This document shows, piece by piece, positions 20,613 to 31,640 of a stretch of 64,000 bases of DNA. The notes under the pieces are model-generated. The model saw nothing but the letters and a program-made list of their open reading frames with translations, did no database searches and was not told the DNA's origin. The position numbers and the translations under genes were made by a program. The stretch is from Odiellus spinosus (lineage: Eukaryota > Arthropoda > Arachnida > Opiliones > Phalangiidae), in NCBI GenBank assembly GCA_963920705.1, contig OY987234.1, positions 3,250,851-3,314,850 on the forward strand, in the 5' to 3' direction. Within the stretch, counting starts at the first letter, position 1. Every line of letters starts with the position of its first letter.

Positions 20613-20858
20613 ATGCGCAGTTCATACAAGCGCATTTCCTTTTGCGCAGTTTTTCATTTCCGCATGTTTCCATTTCCGCAGTTTCCATTTGCGCAGTGTT
20701 CACTTGCAGATTACGTTAGGTTAGTTAATCACTCGAACTAGTCTGTCCCTCTTGTGGACTGCTCAAATGGAAAACAGCGCAAACGGGAACCGCGAAAATG
20801 GAAATGCGCAAATGGGAAACCACGCAAATGGCTACTGTGCAAATGGACGCCTCTTCAT
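20609..20858. mobile_element. GCGCAG-repeat foldback element, variant subfamily
   Basis: The left half carries about seven tandem units around CATTTGCGCAGTTTCC, and the right half carries the inverse (GGAAATGCGCAAATGG). The centre holds GTTAGGTTAG. The layout matches the family at 22802 and 61476, but with CATTTGCGCAG units instead of CAAAAGCGCAG. Exact ends and target duplication not resolved. Confidence 0.6.
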
Positions 20859-21090
20859 CAAGCTTTGTACTTTTTTCTTCTTAAAATTTCTCTCATACCT
20901 ACAGAACTGAGTCGTCAACTTATCGATCGAAAGTTTTCTCATCCTCTTGTGATACTAACATCCAACTTGATTGAAAATTTTCAAATTCACTTGGCAGAAT
21001 TTTTAATGTTTTGCACACGAGAATCAGAGCGGGGAGTGGGTGTTAAATTCGTTCCACAGAGTTTTTAACTTTGCAACTTGGGTACTAACG
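20859..21090. other. Unassigned intronic sequence
   Basis: No gene or repeat recognised. Confidence 0.5.
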
Positions 21091-21391
21091 TCATCTTCGC
21101 GCATCCAACTGAAGACGAAGAACTCTACGCAGATCCTGAATAGCTGATCCTTTGACGTGGCATTGTCCAAAGAGACCATCATCGACGTTTACGCCTACTT
21201 GCGCCAGTCGTTTAAAATATTCGCGAAGACGGTGAAAGATACCCTGGGTGTTGCGGATAGTATCACAACCGTCAATTACGCGTTGTCGAAGGTCCTCGAT
21301 ATCACGAACTTCAGTGCGGTAAATCAAGTCTTTAAGATGTCACCAAAGAAAAAAATCGCACGGATTTAAATCGGGCGATCTGGCAGGCCAC
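21091..21391 (-). pseudogene. Mariner/DDE-type transposase C-terminal remnant
   Basis: Reads WPARSPDLNPCDFFLW, then a TGA where a glycine codon is expected, then HLKDLIYRTEVRDIEDLRQR to QLDARR. SPDLNP-x-D is the third-acid block of mariner-like DDE transposases of insects, followed by the usual helical tail. Only the last ~100 codons remain. It lies within the SLC17 intron, opposite to no other gene. Confidence 0.8.
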
Positions 21392-21613
21392 GCAAGATGA
21401 TAATTTTAGTTTTTATTTATCTGTCTCACTAGCTGTCTTTTTGCTTTAATAACTCTCCTAATTCTATGTAGAGTAAAATTTATTAGACTGGGGGAAGGGA
21501 CTGTTTTATCTACTAAATAGGGCTTTCGATCATTTCTTCATGTTCCATTTAAGTCCTTTTAAATAGGTCTGTCCTGAAAATATATCGGAATACTGACAAA
21601 ATATAACACCTAC

Positions 21614-21800
21614 CTCGGAGACACCTTCCAATATTCGAACGGAAATTAAGGCCTTCGGGCTTAATCTCGCTGCTACGGGAGTCAGAAAGGTCAAGACCGC
21701 TGTCACGGTAACACCACCTGCTACCACCAACTTCGAACCGATTTTCTCGGCTAGGCGGCCACCGAAGAGATTGGCGACCACGTACCCGTAGTAGAATGAC
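21614..21800 (-). CDS. SLC17/MFS anion transporter, upstream exon
   Basis: A 187-bp minus-strand exon: acceptor ATATAAAG before 21800 and donor GAG|GTAGGT after 21614. The translation starts SFYYGYVVANLFGGRLAEKI and ends RILEGVSE, the transmembrane 3-4 region typical of SLC17 transporters, with the G-x-L-AEK-x-G loop. It ends in phase 0 and continues in frame at 10032 in the downstream exon. The first base completes a codon from an earlier exon, which must lie above 21800 but was not identified. No disabling mutation. Confidence 0.88.
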
Positions 21801-22796
21801 CTTTATATATAATATATATTATAATAAGAGGGAATATATATATCTTGATTACTATGTGCCCTTAACGAAGGGTCGGACGTACGCTAAAATGTGGAAGAAA
21901 TCTCGATATTCAGGATTCTTTTACTAGACTTAAATTTTTAACTTATTATATTTCAACATTTCTTAATTTATTGTAGAATTACGAAGGTTTTCGCCCAATT
22001 TGGCTTTTTTCTTCCCAAATATCATATTTTTTCCAGATTTCAAAATTTTGTTAATGTCTAAAATCAATGGGGATTTCTCGAGTGCTTTTCCTGGATTTCG
22101 CTTGTTTCTTCCCTGGTGTTAATGAATTTTCAAAAATTTCATAATTGGGAATTTTAAAATAAATGTTAGATTTATTGGGTTTCCCTTTATATCGGAATTT
22201 TTTTGGGTGGTTCCAAATTTTTAAAATTGGTAAGCTTACGAAAACTATTTCAATGTCCGACCCTTGCCCTCCACTTTTTGGCTCAAACTCTGATTTTCTG
22301 AGTTCAAAACAAATTAAATTTTTAAAGGTTGACACTCAGTAAAATAAATGTCGTCTTATTGACTTCGTCCTGGGGCTGAGGGTAGTAATTTTGACATGTC
22401 GCTGCGCTTAGATTAGCATAACAAAGATACCGCCACTTTATAAAATACAATAGATTGTATCCTACCGGACGCTGAAGGGAGCCCGTACAGTCCGGACTGA
22501 AAATATAACTCGCTATTCGCAATATAAACACCGTTTTACTAAGGAAAAAGTGTTAATGCGACATCTTGGATCATTAATTTAAATATAAGAGATATATTGT
22601 TTTTAGCAGCGCCGTGTAAGTAAAACTTGTTCTCTTTGTACGTACTATAACACTCATCTTAAAAGGTTAGTCTTGTATAAAAAAACAGCCAATAGAACGC
22701 TGCGGCGTAGTAACCTAGATTACCATTACATCAACATAATATTGAAGCTTAAATTAGCATTAGTTGCAACTCATTATTTCCACAGGTTATGGCCTA
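21801..22796. other. AT-rich sequence, no gene recognised
   Basis: Presumably further intron of the SLC17 gene. It starts with a TATA-rich run (21803-21845). No further exon found. Confidence 0.5.
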
Positions 22797-22801
22797 GTAA
22801 T

Positions 22802-23245
22802 CATATATATATAGCCAATAGCGCAGTTTCCTGAAAGCGCAATTTAAAAAGCGCAGTTCCCCAATTCATTTCTCAACCAGAGACGTCCATGAAATATTCT
22901 TATATACTTGCACCTAATATCTTGAACATAAGACAAAATTTTTCATTGATAATTTTTAAGTTAATTCTAAATCTCTGTTTAAATGAGTTTGGTACATATG
23001 TAGAAAATCATGAGCTCGAATGACAAATTAAAAAACCTAACATACCCTACCGTGGCCCAACCTAACCTTACCCATCCTACCTAACCTTAACTAAAATATT
23101 TTTGTAAATTTTCAGCCTTCGACGTCCAAAAACAGAACCAGCAATTATAAATGCATTTCTACGAAAACACCCTTTTGGAAGTGCGCAAATGAGAACTGCG
23201 CTTATGGGAGTGCGCACATGGGAACTGCGCTTATGGCTACATACC
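22802..23245. mobile_element. GCGCAG-repeat foldback element, copy 1
   Basis: The left end TATAGCCAATAGCGCAGTTTCC has tandem GCGCAG units, and the right end is the inverse GCGCTTATGGCTACATACC. The 5-bp direct repeat GTAAT flanks it (22797-22801, 23246-23250). The middle carries CCAGAGACGTCCATGAAATAT and CTAACC-rich sequence also found in the copies near 34183, 59520 and 61476. No coding capacity. Confidence 0.75.
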
Positions 23246-23340
23246 GTAATGGTTGGCTGTGAGTCTAAGTAGTGTATGTTATTATAATATAGATATTTTA
23301 GTTAGGCCTAAACTGAGATTTCTATTGCGTAGTTTGTGGA

Positions 23341-24380
23341 CAGACTAGTGTTATCATAATGGCAAACAAGCACAAATTAATCTACTGAATGGAAAGAACT
23401 AATTCTTTTGAAAGACAAATATGTGAATGGTTTTGATGACCACAGATTTGTTGGATGCCGTTCATAACCCAAACTCCCAAAGCCAGTTTCAACAGACCAA
23501 ACAGTACTGGGAGCTTCGGAGAAGGCCATGATAAGGCACGAGCTCAAATAATTTAAAACGTGGAAGATGACCAGTTGGTACACATTTTTCATTTGCCGAC
23601 ATCTCTGGTGATGTGGATAACGTTCCAAAAGCTGTACGAAAAAGCCACCTTTGGCACAAAACAGTACTTAAAGAGAAAGCTTTACAGCGCTCGTTTTTCG
23701 CGGGGAACGATGTTCGAACATATCAACCACATGCTCGAGACTGTCGATTAGCTCAAGAGCGTAGGAGTCGACGTTACTAGTGGCGAGTTGATCGCCGTAC
23801 TCATGTGTAGTCTAACAGAATCTTACTCAGGACTAGTCACCGTTCTCGAGGGACGTGATGAATATACCTTAAAGACTGAATATGTCACTGAAAAGCTTCT
23901 AGATGAATATCAGCGCAGCATGGAGAGTAGCAGTGGGTCTAGGTTTCAAAAACAGCCGGGAAGTTCAAGGAAACTAGAGTCTGTAACTTCTTTAATAAGG
24001 CGGGCAGATTGGTATGCTTTTAAGAAACAGTAGTCAGGCAGGCTGGCAAAGAAAACTAACAGTGGTGCCGATCACGAGAAAAACGTAAATGTTTGCTAGA
24101 CATATATCATTTATTGCGCACGAACGTGCCCACGCGGCGAAAACCAAACCATGGGTAATAGATTCAGGCGTATCAAGTCACGTGACTAGTCATTCTTCAC
24201 TTCGCGGAGGAAGCAAGACGCTAACATATATTTGGCAGACTATACGATGGTTCCAAATATCGCTGTAGGGGACGGAAAGGTCGTTTGGGAAACACCCGTT
24301 GGAGATTTGGCTATATTAGAGCTCCAAGAAGTACTACAAGTTCCCAAGCTGAACGACATCCTTGCGCCGGATGACAAAAG
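23341..24380 (+). pseudogene. Copia 2 gag and protease remnant
   Basis: Gag (UBN2-type) pieces AQIIQNVEDDQLVHIFHL-type helix around 23540, then WITFQKLYEKATFGTKQYL, LKSVGVDVTSGELIAVLMCSL and TEKLLDEYQRS, interrupted by stops near 23750. A protease-like PWVIDSGVSSHVTSH (DSG active site) follows at about 24150. It is cut at 24380 by the Gypsy B LTR. Plus strand, opposite to Copia 1. Confidence 0.75.
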
Positions 24381-24557
24381 TGTTAAGTAGTTAGTAAATT
24401 ACCACGATGCCTGTAGATTAGTTAGAGCTTTAATTTGCATGACCTTGTTCATGTGACTGCGCGAGCTAGACTGGCGATCTCTCTCTAGCATTGCTGGAGC
24501 CTGGCGAGCATGAAAGGAGGAGAGGGCGCCATCTAGCGAGATTCGTTATATGTTACA
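24381..24557 (-). repeat. Gypsy B 3' LTR
   Basis: TGTTAAGTAG to TATGTTACA, 177 bp; contains AGGGCGCCATCTAGCGAG, shared with the copy at 28681. Confidence 0.85.
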
Positions 24558-24576
24558 TCTTTCTTTCCCGACAAAA

Positions 24577-25065
24577 TCAAAATGAAATATAATTAAAATC
24601 TAAATTTTGTGATCGCTCGTGAATATAGAAGTCCTTTAGTTGTGCAGGTTGACGTATTGTTAAATCCTGTCGGACGGGAGGTCTAGCGGTATCAGGTATA
24701 TTTGTGGGTATGCCCCGGTAATGTTGTCGTGTTCCAAGTGCAGTTGATGCCATGGAGCGAGGCAGGGCATTACTGAGAAATGTTGGGGGAGGCGGTGCAG
24801 TTTTGATAAGTGTTGGATTAGGTTGATTATCAGGATGAGCCATTAGGGTGGGGGTGTGAAATGTGTATATTGCCTTTAGATGGGTGCGAGTCCGTCGAAA
24901 AACCTGATTTTGGTCAGTGCGAATGACGTACGAACGGGGCTCTGGCCCAACTGATATGATGGTAGCCGGAAGCCAATTTCGGTGTCCTTGAAGATAGGGT
25001 ACCCTTTGTCCCGGCTGTAAGGGCTCTAAATTGCTGGTTCTTTGATCATTGGCGCGATGGACCAT
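24577..25065 (-). CDS. Gypsy B integrase C-terminal region
   Basis: 162 codons with LEPLQPGQRVPYLQGHRNWL and TIISVGPEPRSYVIRTDQ, the SH3-like beta barrel after the integrase core in this Gypsy lineage, then a proline-rich tail. It is in a different frame from the core, so a frameshift near 25085 separates them. Confidence 0.75.
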   Translation of the reverse strand: MVHRANDQRTSNLEPLQPGQRVPYLQGHRNWLPATIISVGPEPRSYVIRTDQNQVFRRTRTHLKAIYTFHTPTLMAHPDNQPNPTLIKTAPPPPTFLSNALPRSMASTALGTRQHYRGIPTNIPDTARPPVRQDLTIRQPAQLKDFYIHERSQNLDFNYISF

Positions 25066-25101
25066 AGAGTTTTGATTGTCCTTGAGTGTTTTGTTATACG
25101 T

Positions 25102-26780
25102 TTAAGTAGGGTAATGCGGAGTTAACGTATCTTTGTGGGTTATTAAGGGCGTCCGGATGCGACGACCCATGCACATTTCTGCCATTGATGGCAGTGGTCT
25201 CTTAGGTGTGGATCGATATTCCATAAGCACGTATGAAAGGTTTTTACCGTCTTTTTGAGCCTTAATAAAGGAGTTTTTGATTGTTTGAACGATACGCTCG
25301 GTCATCCCGTTCGACTGTGGATAATGAGGGGAGGAAGTCACTTGGGATACACCCCATTGTTTAAAACCCGAAGAATTAAACGGAGCGCCATTGTCTGAAA
25401 TTAAACGCTGAGGCGCACCGTGTCGCGCAAAGTGAGGATTCAAAAATGCGATAACACTTTGAGTTGTCGTGTTATTAAGTTCCTTAGCTTCTACGAATTT
25501 TAAGTAATAATCCACAAGAATTATAAAATTTTGGGAATTTACGTGGAAAAGATCGGTACCTGCTGTTTCCCATGGCAAGAGAGGAACCGGGTGAGGAATC
25601 ATTGGCATGGCTGGGTTGGCACGAGCTCTGTTTGCACAAATACTACAAGCCTGAATGAAACTGGAAATGTCCTCAGACATTCGAGGCCAAAATAAATGTA
25701 ATTTGCCTTTCGCGAGGCAAGAGTTGATACCCTGATGAGAGCCATGAATTGTTTGAAGGGCTTGTCGTAGCGAACTTGGGACAACCAGAGTCGAACCTCT
25801 GTATAGGAGATTGTCCATGACGTGGAACTCGTTCTGATGTGGCAAATAAGGTCTCAATTCCGCAGTAACCTGCTTTAGGGTGCGGGGCCAACCTGAGAGG
25901 GTGTATTGGATGACTTGTTGAATGGTATGGTCCTGAGAAGTGGCTTGCTGATAGTGTTGAAGTTTGGGAGCCGGTAAAACCGACATGGCATACACGGCAG
26001 TGTAGGGGCTTTCGAGAAGATCCGTATTCACCAGCTGGTGGGATTGAGGGGCTCTTGACAGCATATCGGCGATATGCAGTTGGCACCCTGGGACGTAAAC
26101 GAGCGTCATCTGGTAGCGAAAAATACGCATTAGGAGGCGTTGAAGCCTCGGTGACAAAATATGTATTGGTTTTTTAACAACGCCGAAAGCGGGTTGTGGT
26201 CTGTTTCCACCGTAATCTTGACACCGGCGATATAAAAATGAAAATGTTCGCAAGCAAATACGATCGCCAAGAACTCCTTTTCGATCTGGGCGTAGCGGCA
26301 CTGTGTTGGTGTTAGGGAAGTCGACGCGTATTCTTCGGGTTGACCATTTTGAAGGAGAACTGCCCCGATACCCGACTGGCTTGCGTCTACCGAGAGGGTC
26401 GAAGTACGCTAGTACAGGAGCTGTTGATGTGAGACGTTTGAGGGCATCGTAGTGATCCTGATGGTCGCTTTCCCACTGAAAGACGGCATCCTTTTTAAGG
26501 AGGGTACGAAGAGGGGCAGTGTGTGTGTTCACTCCTGGGAGAAAGCGCATGATATAATTTATCATTCCTAAAAAACTCTGCAAAGCAGCCTTCTCCTTGG
26601 GTGGTGGAAGCGAACAGATGGCCGGCACCTTTTCTGGGTCAACATCAACTCCAGTTGATGTCACGATGTGACCGATATATTTGGTACTTGTAACGGCTAA
26701 CCGCATCTTCTTTCCGAAACACAACCCAATCTCGGGGGTTGTGTTTCTGACACAGGAACGATAATTCGTAGTTCTTGCAT
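25102..26780 (-). CDS. Gypsy B RT thumb, RNase H and integrase core
   Basis: 540 codons open to 26724. It starts CFGKKMRLAV, then YIGHIVTSTGVDVDPEKV and FLGMINYIMRFLPG (RT thumb), a frameshifted RNase H stretch (26400-26170) whose correct reading lies in another frame, ALLKN-type RNase H tail, VPGCQLHIADMLSRAP, the integrase HHCC domain (IHGSHQGINSC, CSICANR), and DDE core with GTDLFHVN, LISDNGAPFNS and SNGMTERIVQ. Domain content is Gypsy; the catalytic palm of RT is missing upstream, joined by deletion at about 26700-26760. Confidence 0.85.
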
Positions 26781-27240
26781 TCGGGCAAGCTCGAGGCGCA
26801 CTGATTCTCGAAACGCATGAGGCACCTGGTGAGCTGCGCTGATCGAGGGTATCGGGTGTGCCTTCAATTCAATGTGATGTTTGCCCGGAAGTTTGCCAAC
26901 CTTGTCAAAGACGGTGTGAAATTGTGCAATAATGTCCTCCATTGTTTGAGGCTGGGGCACAATTTCAGGGCTGGGTACCAAAGTATAAATTACTCTAGGA
27001 GGTGGAGGTCCCAGTGGGTGCCGGTGATGCTGTATGATGCCCAAACGTAGCGCTGCGGTTGATCCAAGAATCGGAGGACGATCGTCCTGGGTAACGTAAC
27101 ATGGGGAGATATCCGCAGTGGCGTAGAATGAACATCCGCAGTGGCGTAGAATGAACATAAAACATCAAAGATTCCAGCCATTGGCACCTGGTGACCAGAA
27201 TACGCCATAACTTTGAAGGATGGGGCACGGAGCACTGGAC
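26781..27240 (-). pseudogene. Gypsy B protease-RT linker and RT N-terminus
   Basis: Codons reading FDKVGKLPGKHHIELKAH and VRLELARMQELRIIVPVSE give the beginning of RT; it then meets the thumb directly, skipping the YxDD palm. A 22-bp tandem duplication (GCAGTGGCGTAGAATGAACAT at 27116 and again directly after) lies in the protease region. Confidence 0.75.
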
Positions 27241-27349
27241 GGGAACGCAGGTTGTTATAAATCGCTAAATGTATAATGTTAACCTGTGAACCAGTGTGAT
27301 TTTAAATGTTACCGGTTGGTCGAGAAGGTACACCTGATCATAAATTTCA

Positions 27350-28499
27350 TCATCCGTTTGCTGAGGAGGCGGTGAAGAAAGGGGTCGGAAGCTCATGAGT
27401 TTGGAGTTCGTTGAGTTCGCGAATCAGGGTAAGGCTGTAGGAAGCATACGTTGAGGACTGATCACCACTATCATTATTAAGTTCAGCGCAATCATCATAA
27501 TAGTTATTGTCAAAAAAAGTTGGAAGAGTACACATTGTGTGGTGCCTGAATATAATCCAGTTGGAGTGAATGAGCGGAGCGGCAGACCGTTGCCCAATGT
27601 CCGCGTCGTTGACATTTGAGGCAAGTGGATCAGCGTGCCGGACATTGCTGAGATCCATGTGGGGGGGGGGTGACCACAGTTGGGACATGAGGAGGCCTGA
27701 CGAAACGGTTGGCGTTGTGACTGGGCAGCCCGATTGCCGGAGGAATTATTAGATCGAGGATACTGATATTCATTAGGTCGCAAGCCGGGGCGAAAACCTG
27801 CGGAGTGAGAAGACGGAGCCTGTGGCGACGTTGTAGGCCGCTGACAATTGCGGGATGGTTGAGGACGACGTTGAACGGCGTTGAAGAGCATCAACGGAAG
27901 ATATGGAGGGATTCGGAACTATCTGCGAGCTGGGAGCTTGACCCATAGCAGTAGCGTGAATAGTAGAGACTTCATCCGACTGGCACCGCTGCACAGCTTG
28001 GTCTAGAGTAAATATCGGTATGGCCAGAAGAGTTTTGCGGGGTGGCTCGTGTTAGATTCCACACACAATTTGGCAAGTTATTAGAGAGTCACATAATTCA
28101 TTAAACTAACAATCCTTGGCCTTTGTTTTTAAGTCAGTGAAAAACTGATCAAAAGTATGGGACGAATGTTGTTTCGTTTGAAAAAAATAGTAATGGAGGT
28201 ACGTCAAGTTTTTATACGGACGGTAGTACGAGTCAAAAGCTGCAAATATATTATCCAGAGTGCGATCATCAGTGGGAATAACATTGCCCAGAGCATCGAT
28301 AGGAAAACGTAGAGTGTTATAAATGCGGCGTCCTGCAGGACCAAATATATGCAGAAACGTGGCACGTTGTTTAGAGATAGCTTCTGCGCTTTAAACTCGG
28401 CGCAACAGAGTAAATTTCGAACCCTTCTTTATATTCCGCCCAGGAGCAGGCTGGATCAGCGCCAGGAACAAAATGAGGAGGGCTCTTGAAAGTCGTCAT
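27350..28499 (-). pseudogene. Gypsy B gag, degenerate
   Basis: ATG at 28499 starts MTTFKSPPHFVPGADPACSW, then an early stop near 28375. Downstream fragments in changing frames include QAVQRCQSDE-type helix (27994) and a CPNCG half-knuckle (27700). No intact gag. Confidence 0.65.
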
Positions 28500-28680
28500 G
28501 GTGAAAAGTTTATTTAATAAACGAAACGTGAAAACGCGACTTTAAAATGGGACTTGAAAATGGCGGCGAACAACGCGCATGTTGAAAAACGCGGAAATAA
28601 CGCGAAATAAACTAGGAAAAGCGGTAATAAAACGCGGGGTTGGTGTAAGAGACGCAGGAACGAGTTAACCTCTATCACCA

Positions 28681-28846
28681 TGTTAAGTAGTTAGTAAATT
28701 ACCACGATGCGTGTAGATTAGTTAGAATTAATTTGCATGACCTTGTTCATGTGACTGCGCGAGCTAGACTGGCGTCTGGCGAAATCTCTCTAGCATTGCT
28801 GGCGAGCATGAAAGGAGGAGAGGGCGCCATCTAGCGAGATTCGTTA
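28681..28846 (-). repeat. Gypsy B 5' LTR, truncated
   Basis: 166 bp aligned to the left LTR with indels; ends ATTCGTTA and lacks the final TATGTTACA-type end. The sequence just inside, TGGTGATAGAGGTTAACTCG on the element strand, is in primer-binding position. Confidence 0.8.
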
Positions 28847-29434
28847 GTACTGGTAGATGGCCATCCGTATTAATTTGGTGTGGTGTTAATCGTGACAGCT
28901 GTAGTGGTTCATCCGTTTGGTGAAAGCAGTGGCTGAAATCCCGCAAGACCTTTTCAACCTCGGATCGTTCGTCGGGGGACAAGGTTTCGGAGATGGGGGA
29001 TTGGCGCCAAGGTTCTTTATCAGCTAGGCCAATATGGTTGAAAGCGGTGGCCTGGGTTTGGTGGTCTTCGTATCGTTCGATGGTCCCGATATTCATCCCT
29101 GGTTGAATGACTTGGTCTTGCCAGGATAGATTAGCAATGGAAATTCCCGACTTCCCTCTTGCGATTTCCAGAACGGCGTTCGGTACGGAAAGTCCGGTTT
29201 TTTGGTGCGAGTCGCGATTCGGAGGCATGACGCCTTGCGAGAAATTGATTGATTTTCGCAGAATGATCGGGGCTGCGCGGGGCTCTGATTGGCTCTCGGG
29301 AAGGCGCGCGGTTTCGTTGCCAACAGGTGCAACTTGCGACAGGACATTTTAGAGGACTGTACAGGGGAAGGCTGTACAATGTCAGAGGACCGTGTAGTAG
29401 AAGGCGGGGTACGTGTGCTTGGGGTCGTGACAAT
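28847..29434 (-). pseudogene. Gypsy pol fragment (protease-RT linker), separate element
   Basis: Reads TGLSVPNAVLEIARGKSGIS, IQPGMNIGTIERYED and VEKVLRDFSHCFHQTDEP, ending HQINTDGHLPV exactly where the Gypsy B LTR begins. This is the region between protease and RT fingers of a Gypsy polyprotein, from an element different from Gypsy B. Upstream sequence to 29434 continues in shifted frames. Confidence 0.7.
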
Positions 29435-30236
29435 ATGTTCTCTCGATTAACTCCAATTCAATGGATATCTTTATCATTCTACTGTTTAAGAAAAAAAAAT
29501 GTGGTTCTTCATTTTGAAGCAATTAATAAAGCTAGGCTAAGCTTTTGTTTTAGCCCTTTTGTAACCGATTCAGGCACGTTTCTTATGAATACCTTATGAA
29601 TATTTAATTTTTTAAGTCTGTGTTTAACTAGAGAAACTCTTGAACCCGAAAAAGTCATCAAATTGTGTCAAAGTATCTTTGTCTGTATTAATCTGAATTC
29701 AGTGGACGGTGGGAAGAGGAATACAACGATTTCAGTTATTAAAGCCGCCGGTCCATTGGAAATAACATTACAGTTTCTTATGAAATTCGAATTTAGATAA
29801 AGGGATACACACGGCCTAGTCTCCTATAATAAGGCATTTACTTTTTTCACATTACGTGTAGATCACGTGATATCTGGCTATACAGGAAGTCATTTCGGAC
29901 AGACACAGACACGCACACACGACCGGTGTAAAACCACCCCCTGAACTAAGGAGGTAAAAAGGGAATGACCGCACTTTACCCGCTAAATATTGATAGCGAA
30001 CAATGGCTGCATATATTTCCTTAATAGAAAACGGAAATTTATATGGTTTAGATTTTTCCTTATATCTTTATTTACGAACGAAAACCAGAGTTTGCCAAAT
30101 GCGTAGATTTGTTTTGAAAAATGCTGCAGCGAACCAACCCTAGAATGAGACCTTGGGTATACTCGTCCCATTCAAATTCTCCTTCCTAATTATGAAATAA
30201 ACAAAAAGAGCAAAGATTAAATAGTTTAATTTATGA
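29435..30236. other. Unassigned spacer
   Basis: AT-rich, no gene or repeat recognised; an ACACAGACACGCACACAC simple stretch at about 29900. Confidence 0.5.
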
Positions 30237-30244
30237 TACCAGAA

Positions 30245-30546
30245 TAGTGCTGGGCGGATTAAGAGTTTCACGAAGAAGAGCAGCATTAGAGGGCTCCCGA
30301 ATTTGAGGGGAAGACTAAAAACTAAGCGGCCATTTCGGTTTGAAATTTTAAACTGAAATGTTTCAAAACTGAGGTCCCGTGCCTCCGAGACTACTCCCTG
30401 TAGGAGTAGTAGTCGTTTGCGGCTTTCAACTTGAAAGAAATCGTAAATGATGGTCTACTGTAAAATAAATATTATAATCGATTACTTTACACAGTAATTG
30501 TAATCGGTTTTCAAATCTTTTCAAGTAACGGACTCGCCCAGCACTA
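30245..30546. mobile_element. hAT-type MITE
   Basis: 302 bp with inverted ends TAGTGCTGGGCGGA / AGTCGCCCAGCACTA-type and an 8-bp target duplication TACCAGAA / TACCAGGA (one mismatch; 30237-30244, 30547-30554). No coding capacity. Confidence 0.78.
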
Positions 30547-30618
30547 TACCAGGAAAATGGGTGCACTGTATATTATCGTATCAGTGGCTCGAGCATTAAA
30601 GGCCCTCAGATGGAAATA

Positions 30619-30842
30619 GAGTATAACATAGCCACTCACCGAGCTTCGACACTCGCAACCTAGTAACAAGCCATTTTTCCCTTAATTTTTAACTCTCGTT
30701 GTAAAAAGTACGTGCTAACCCTTCTCTTAAGAGTATAACATAGCCACTCACCGAGCTTCGACACTCGCAACCTAGTAACAAGCCATATTTCCCTTAATTT
30801 TTAACTCTCGTTGTAAAAAGTACGTGCTAACCCTTCTCTTAA
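30619..30842. repeat. 112-bp tandem duplication
   Basis: GAGTATAACATAGCCACTC begins at 30619 and again at 30731; the two 112-bp copies differ at about one base (CATTTTTCCC versus CATATTTCCC). Confidence 0.92.
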
Positions 30843-31210
30843 GCCTGTTTTTCACTAGCCTATATTTCACGGAATCAGAAAAAAATCCGTAGATCTTGAC
30901 GGAAAAATCCGCGAAGGAAACCGTTTTCACTTCGTGTATAAAATAGCTCCCGTCTTCCGGTAGTGGCACTTTAGAGAAATTCGTATGCAAAAACTCCGAG
31001 GTCTTGGCTTCTAGCGGCGAGTCCTAGCCTCAATAACCAAATGGCGAACAACGTAGCGTCGTTTGATAATTTTTCTTCGGCTTATTTTAATTTAATTAAT
31101 ACGGTAATGTTTTTTGCATTATGGCGAAAACAACTTCGAATATAAAAATTTAGGAATCCTGACTTCTTCTACAAAGGTCTCTAGATTCAATCGTTTCGAC
31201 CCAATCAAAT
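30843..31210. other. Unassigned; short unrecognised open frame on minus strand
   Basis: A minus-strand frame across 30772-31010 reads SFADFSVKIYGFFSDSVKY, without a recognised family, and its end runs into the duplicated segment. Probably chance. Confidence 0.3.
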
Positions 31211-31216
31211 AAAATT

Positions 31217-31640
31217 TTATTGTGTACACAATAACATTCCAGGCCCCCCTCCCCCCACCTGTCCGTGCGCAGGGTGGGCGTAGTGTTCCATCCTTGTCGT
31301 GGTGAGGGGCCCGAGTTCTAGGATCCGTCCTAGTTCCGCGAATTGGAACACGGCCGTCTCGCGGGGGCCGAACTGGCCCCCGGCAGCTCCCTCTGCCTTT
31401 GAGTCGGTCTTGTTGGGTCAAGATTACATTGTAGGGGCCGTATGGCACTGCTGTGTGGGTTCTGGTCGCCAATCCATATACCTTTCCTTCTGCTGCCTTA
31501 GTCCCTCGGCACGTGTGTGCGGGAGCACTGGTCTGGTGAACTTCGGTTCTCGCTCTTTGGCCTTGCTTCCCGTTTCGGGCATGGTTTCGCGTGCGGCACT
31601 TAAGCGGACAAATGATTAGTCACAGGGATTGGCGGGGGTG
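31217..31640. repeat. GC-rich island with 18-bp palindrome at its edge
   Basis: About 420 bp with high GC and CpG in an AT-rich window, beginning beside the perfect palindrome TTATTGTGTACACAATAA (31217-31234). On the minus strand it ends with AATAAA. Open frames exist on both strands only because stops are rare in GC-rich DNA. Possibly a repeat family unit; none recognised. Confidence 0.5.

Larger units (their letters stand above)
10033..21613 (-). other. 11.6-kb intron of the SLC17 gene
   Basis: Bounded by donor GAG|GTAGGT and acceptor TTTCTTTAG|GGC. It hosts Gypsy A, the YqaJ relic, the hAT element, Copia 1, a foldback element and the mariner remnant. Confidence 0.82.
24381..28846 (-). mobile_element. 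Gypsy B, degenerate Ty3/Gypsy element
   Basis: LTR-bounded (24381-24557 and 28681-28846), genes on the minus strand, with a degenerate gag, a pol lacking the RT core, RNase H and integrase. The LTRs differ by several indels, and the 5' LTR lacks its last bases. No target duplication was found: the left flank is Copia 2, the right flank another Gypsy piece, so one side was rearranged after insertion. Confidence 0.88.

Noticed and set aside
22980..23100. Telomere-like CCTAACC runs
   Set aside because: Irregular spacing and confined to the interior of the foldback family; not a TTAGG array.
31119..31619. Arg/Pro-rich open frames on both strands
   Set aside because: GC-rich DNA lacks stop codons; no recognisable domain.
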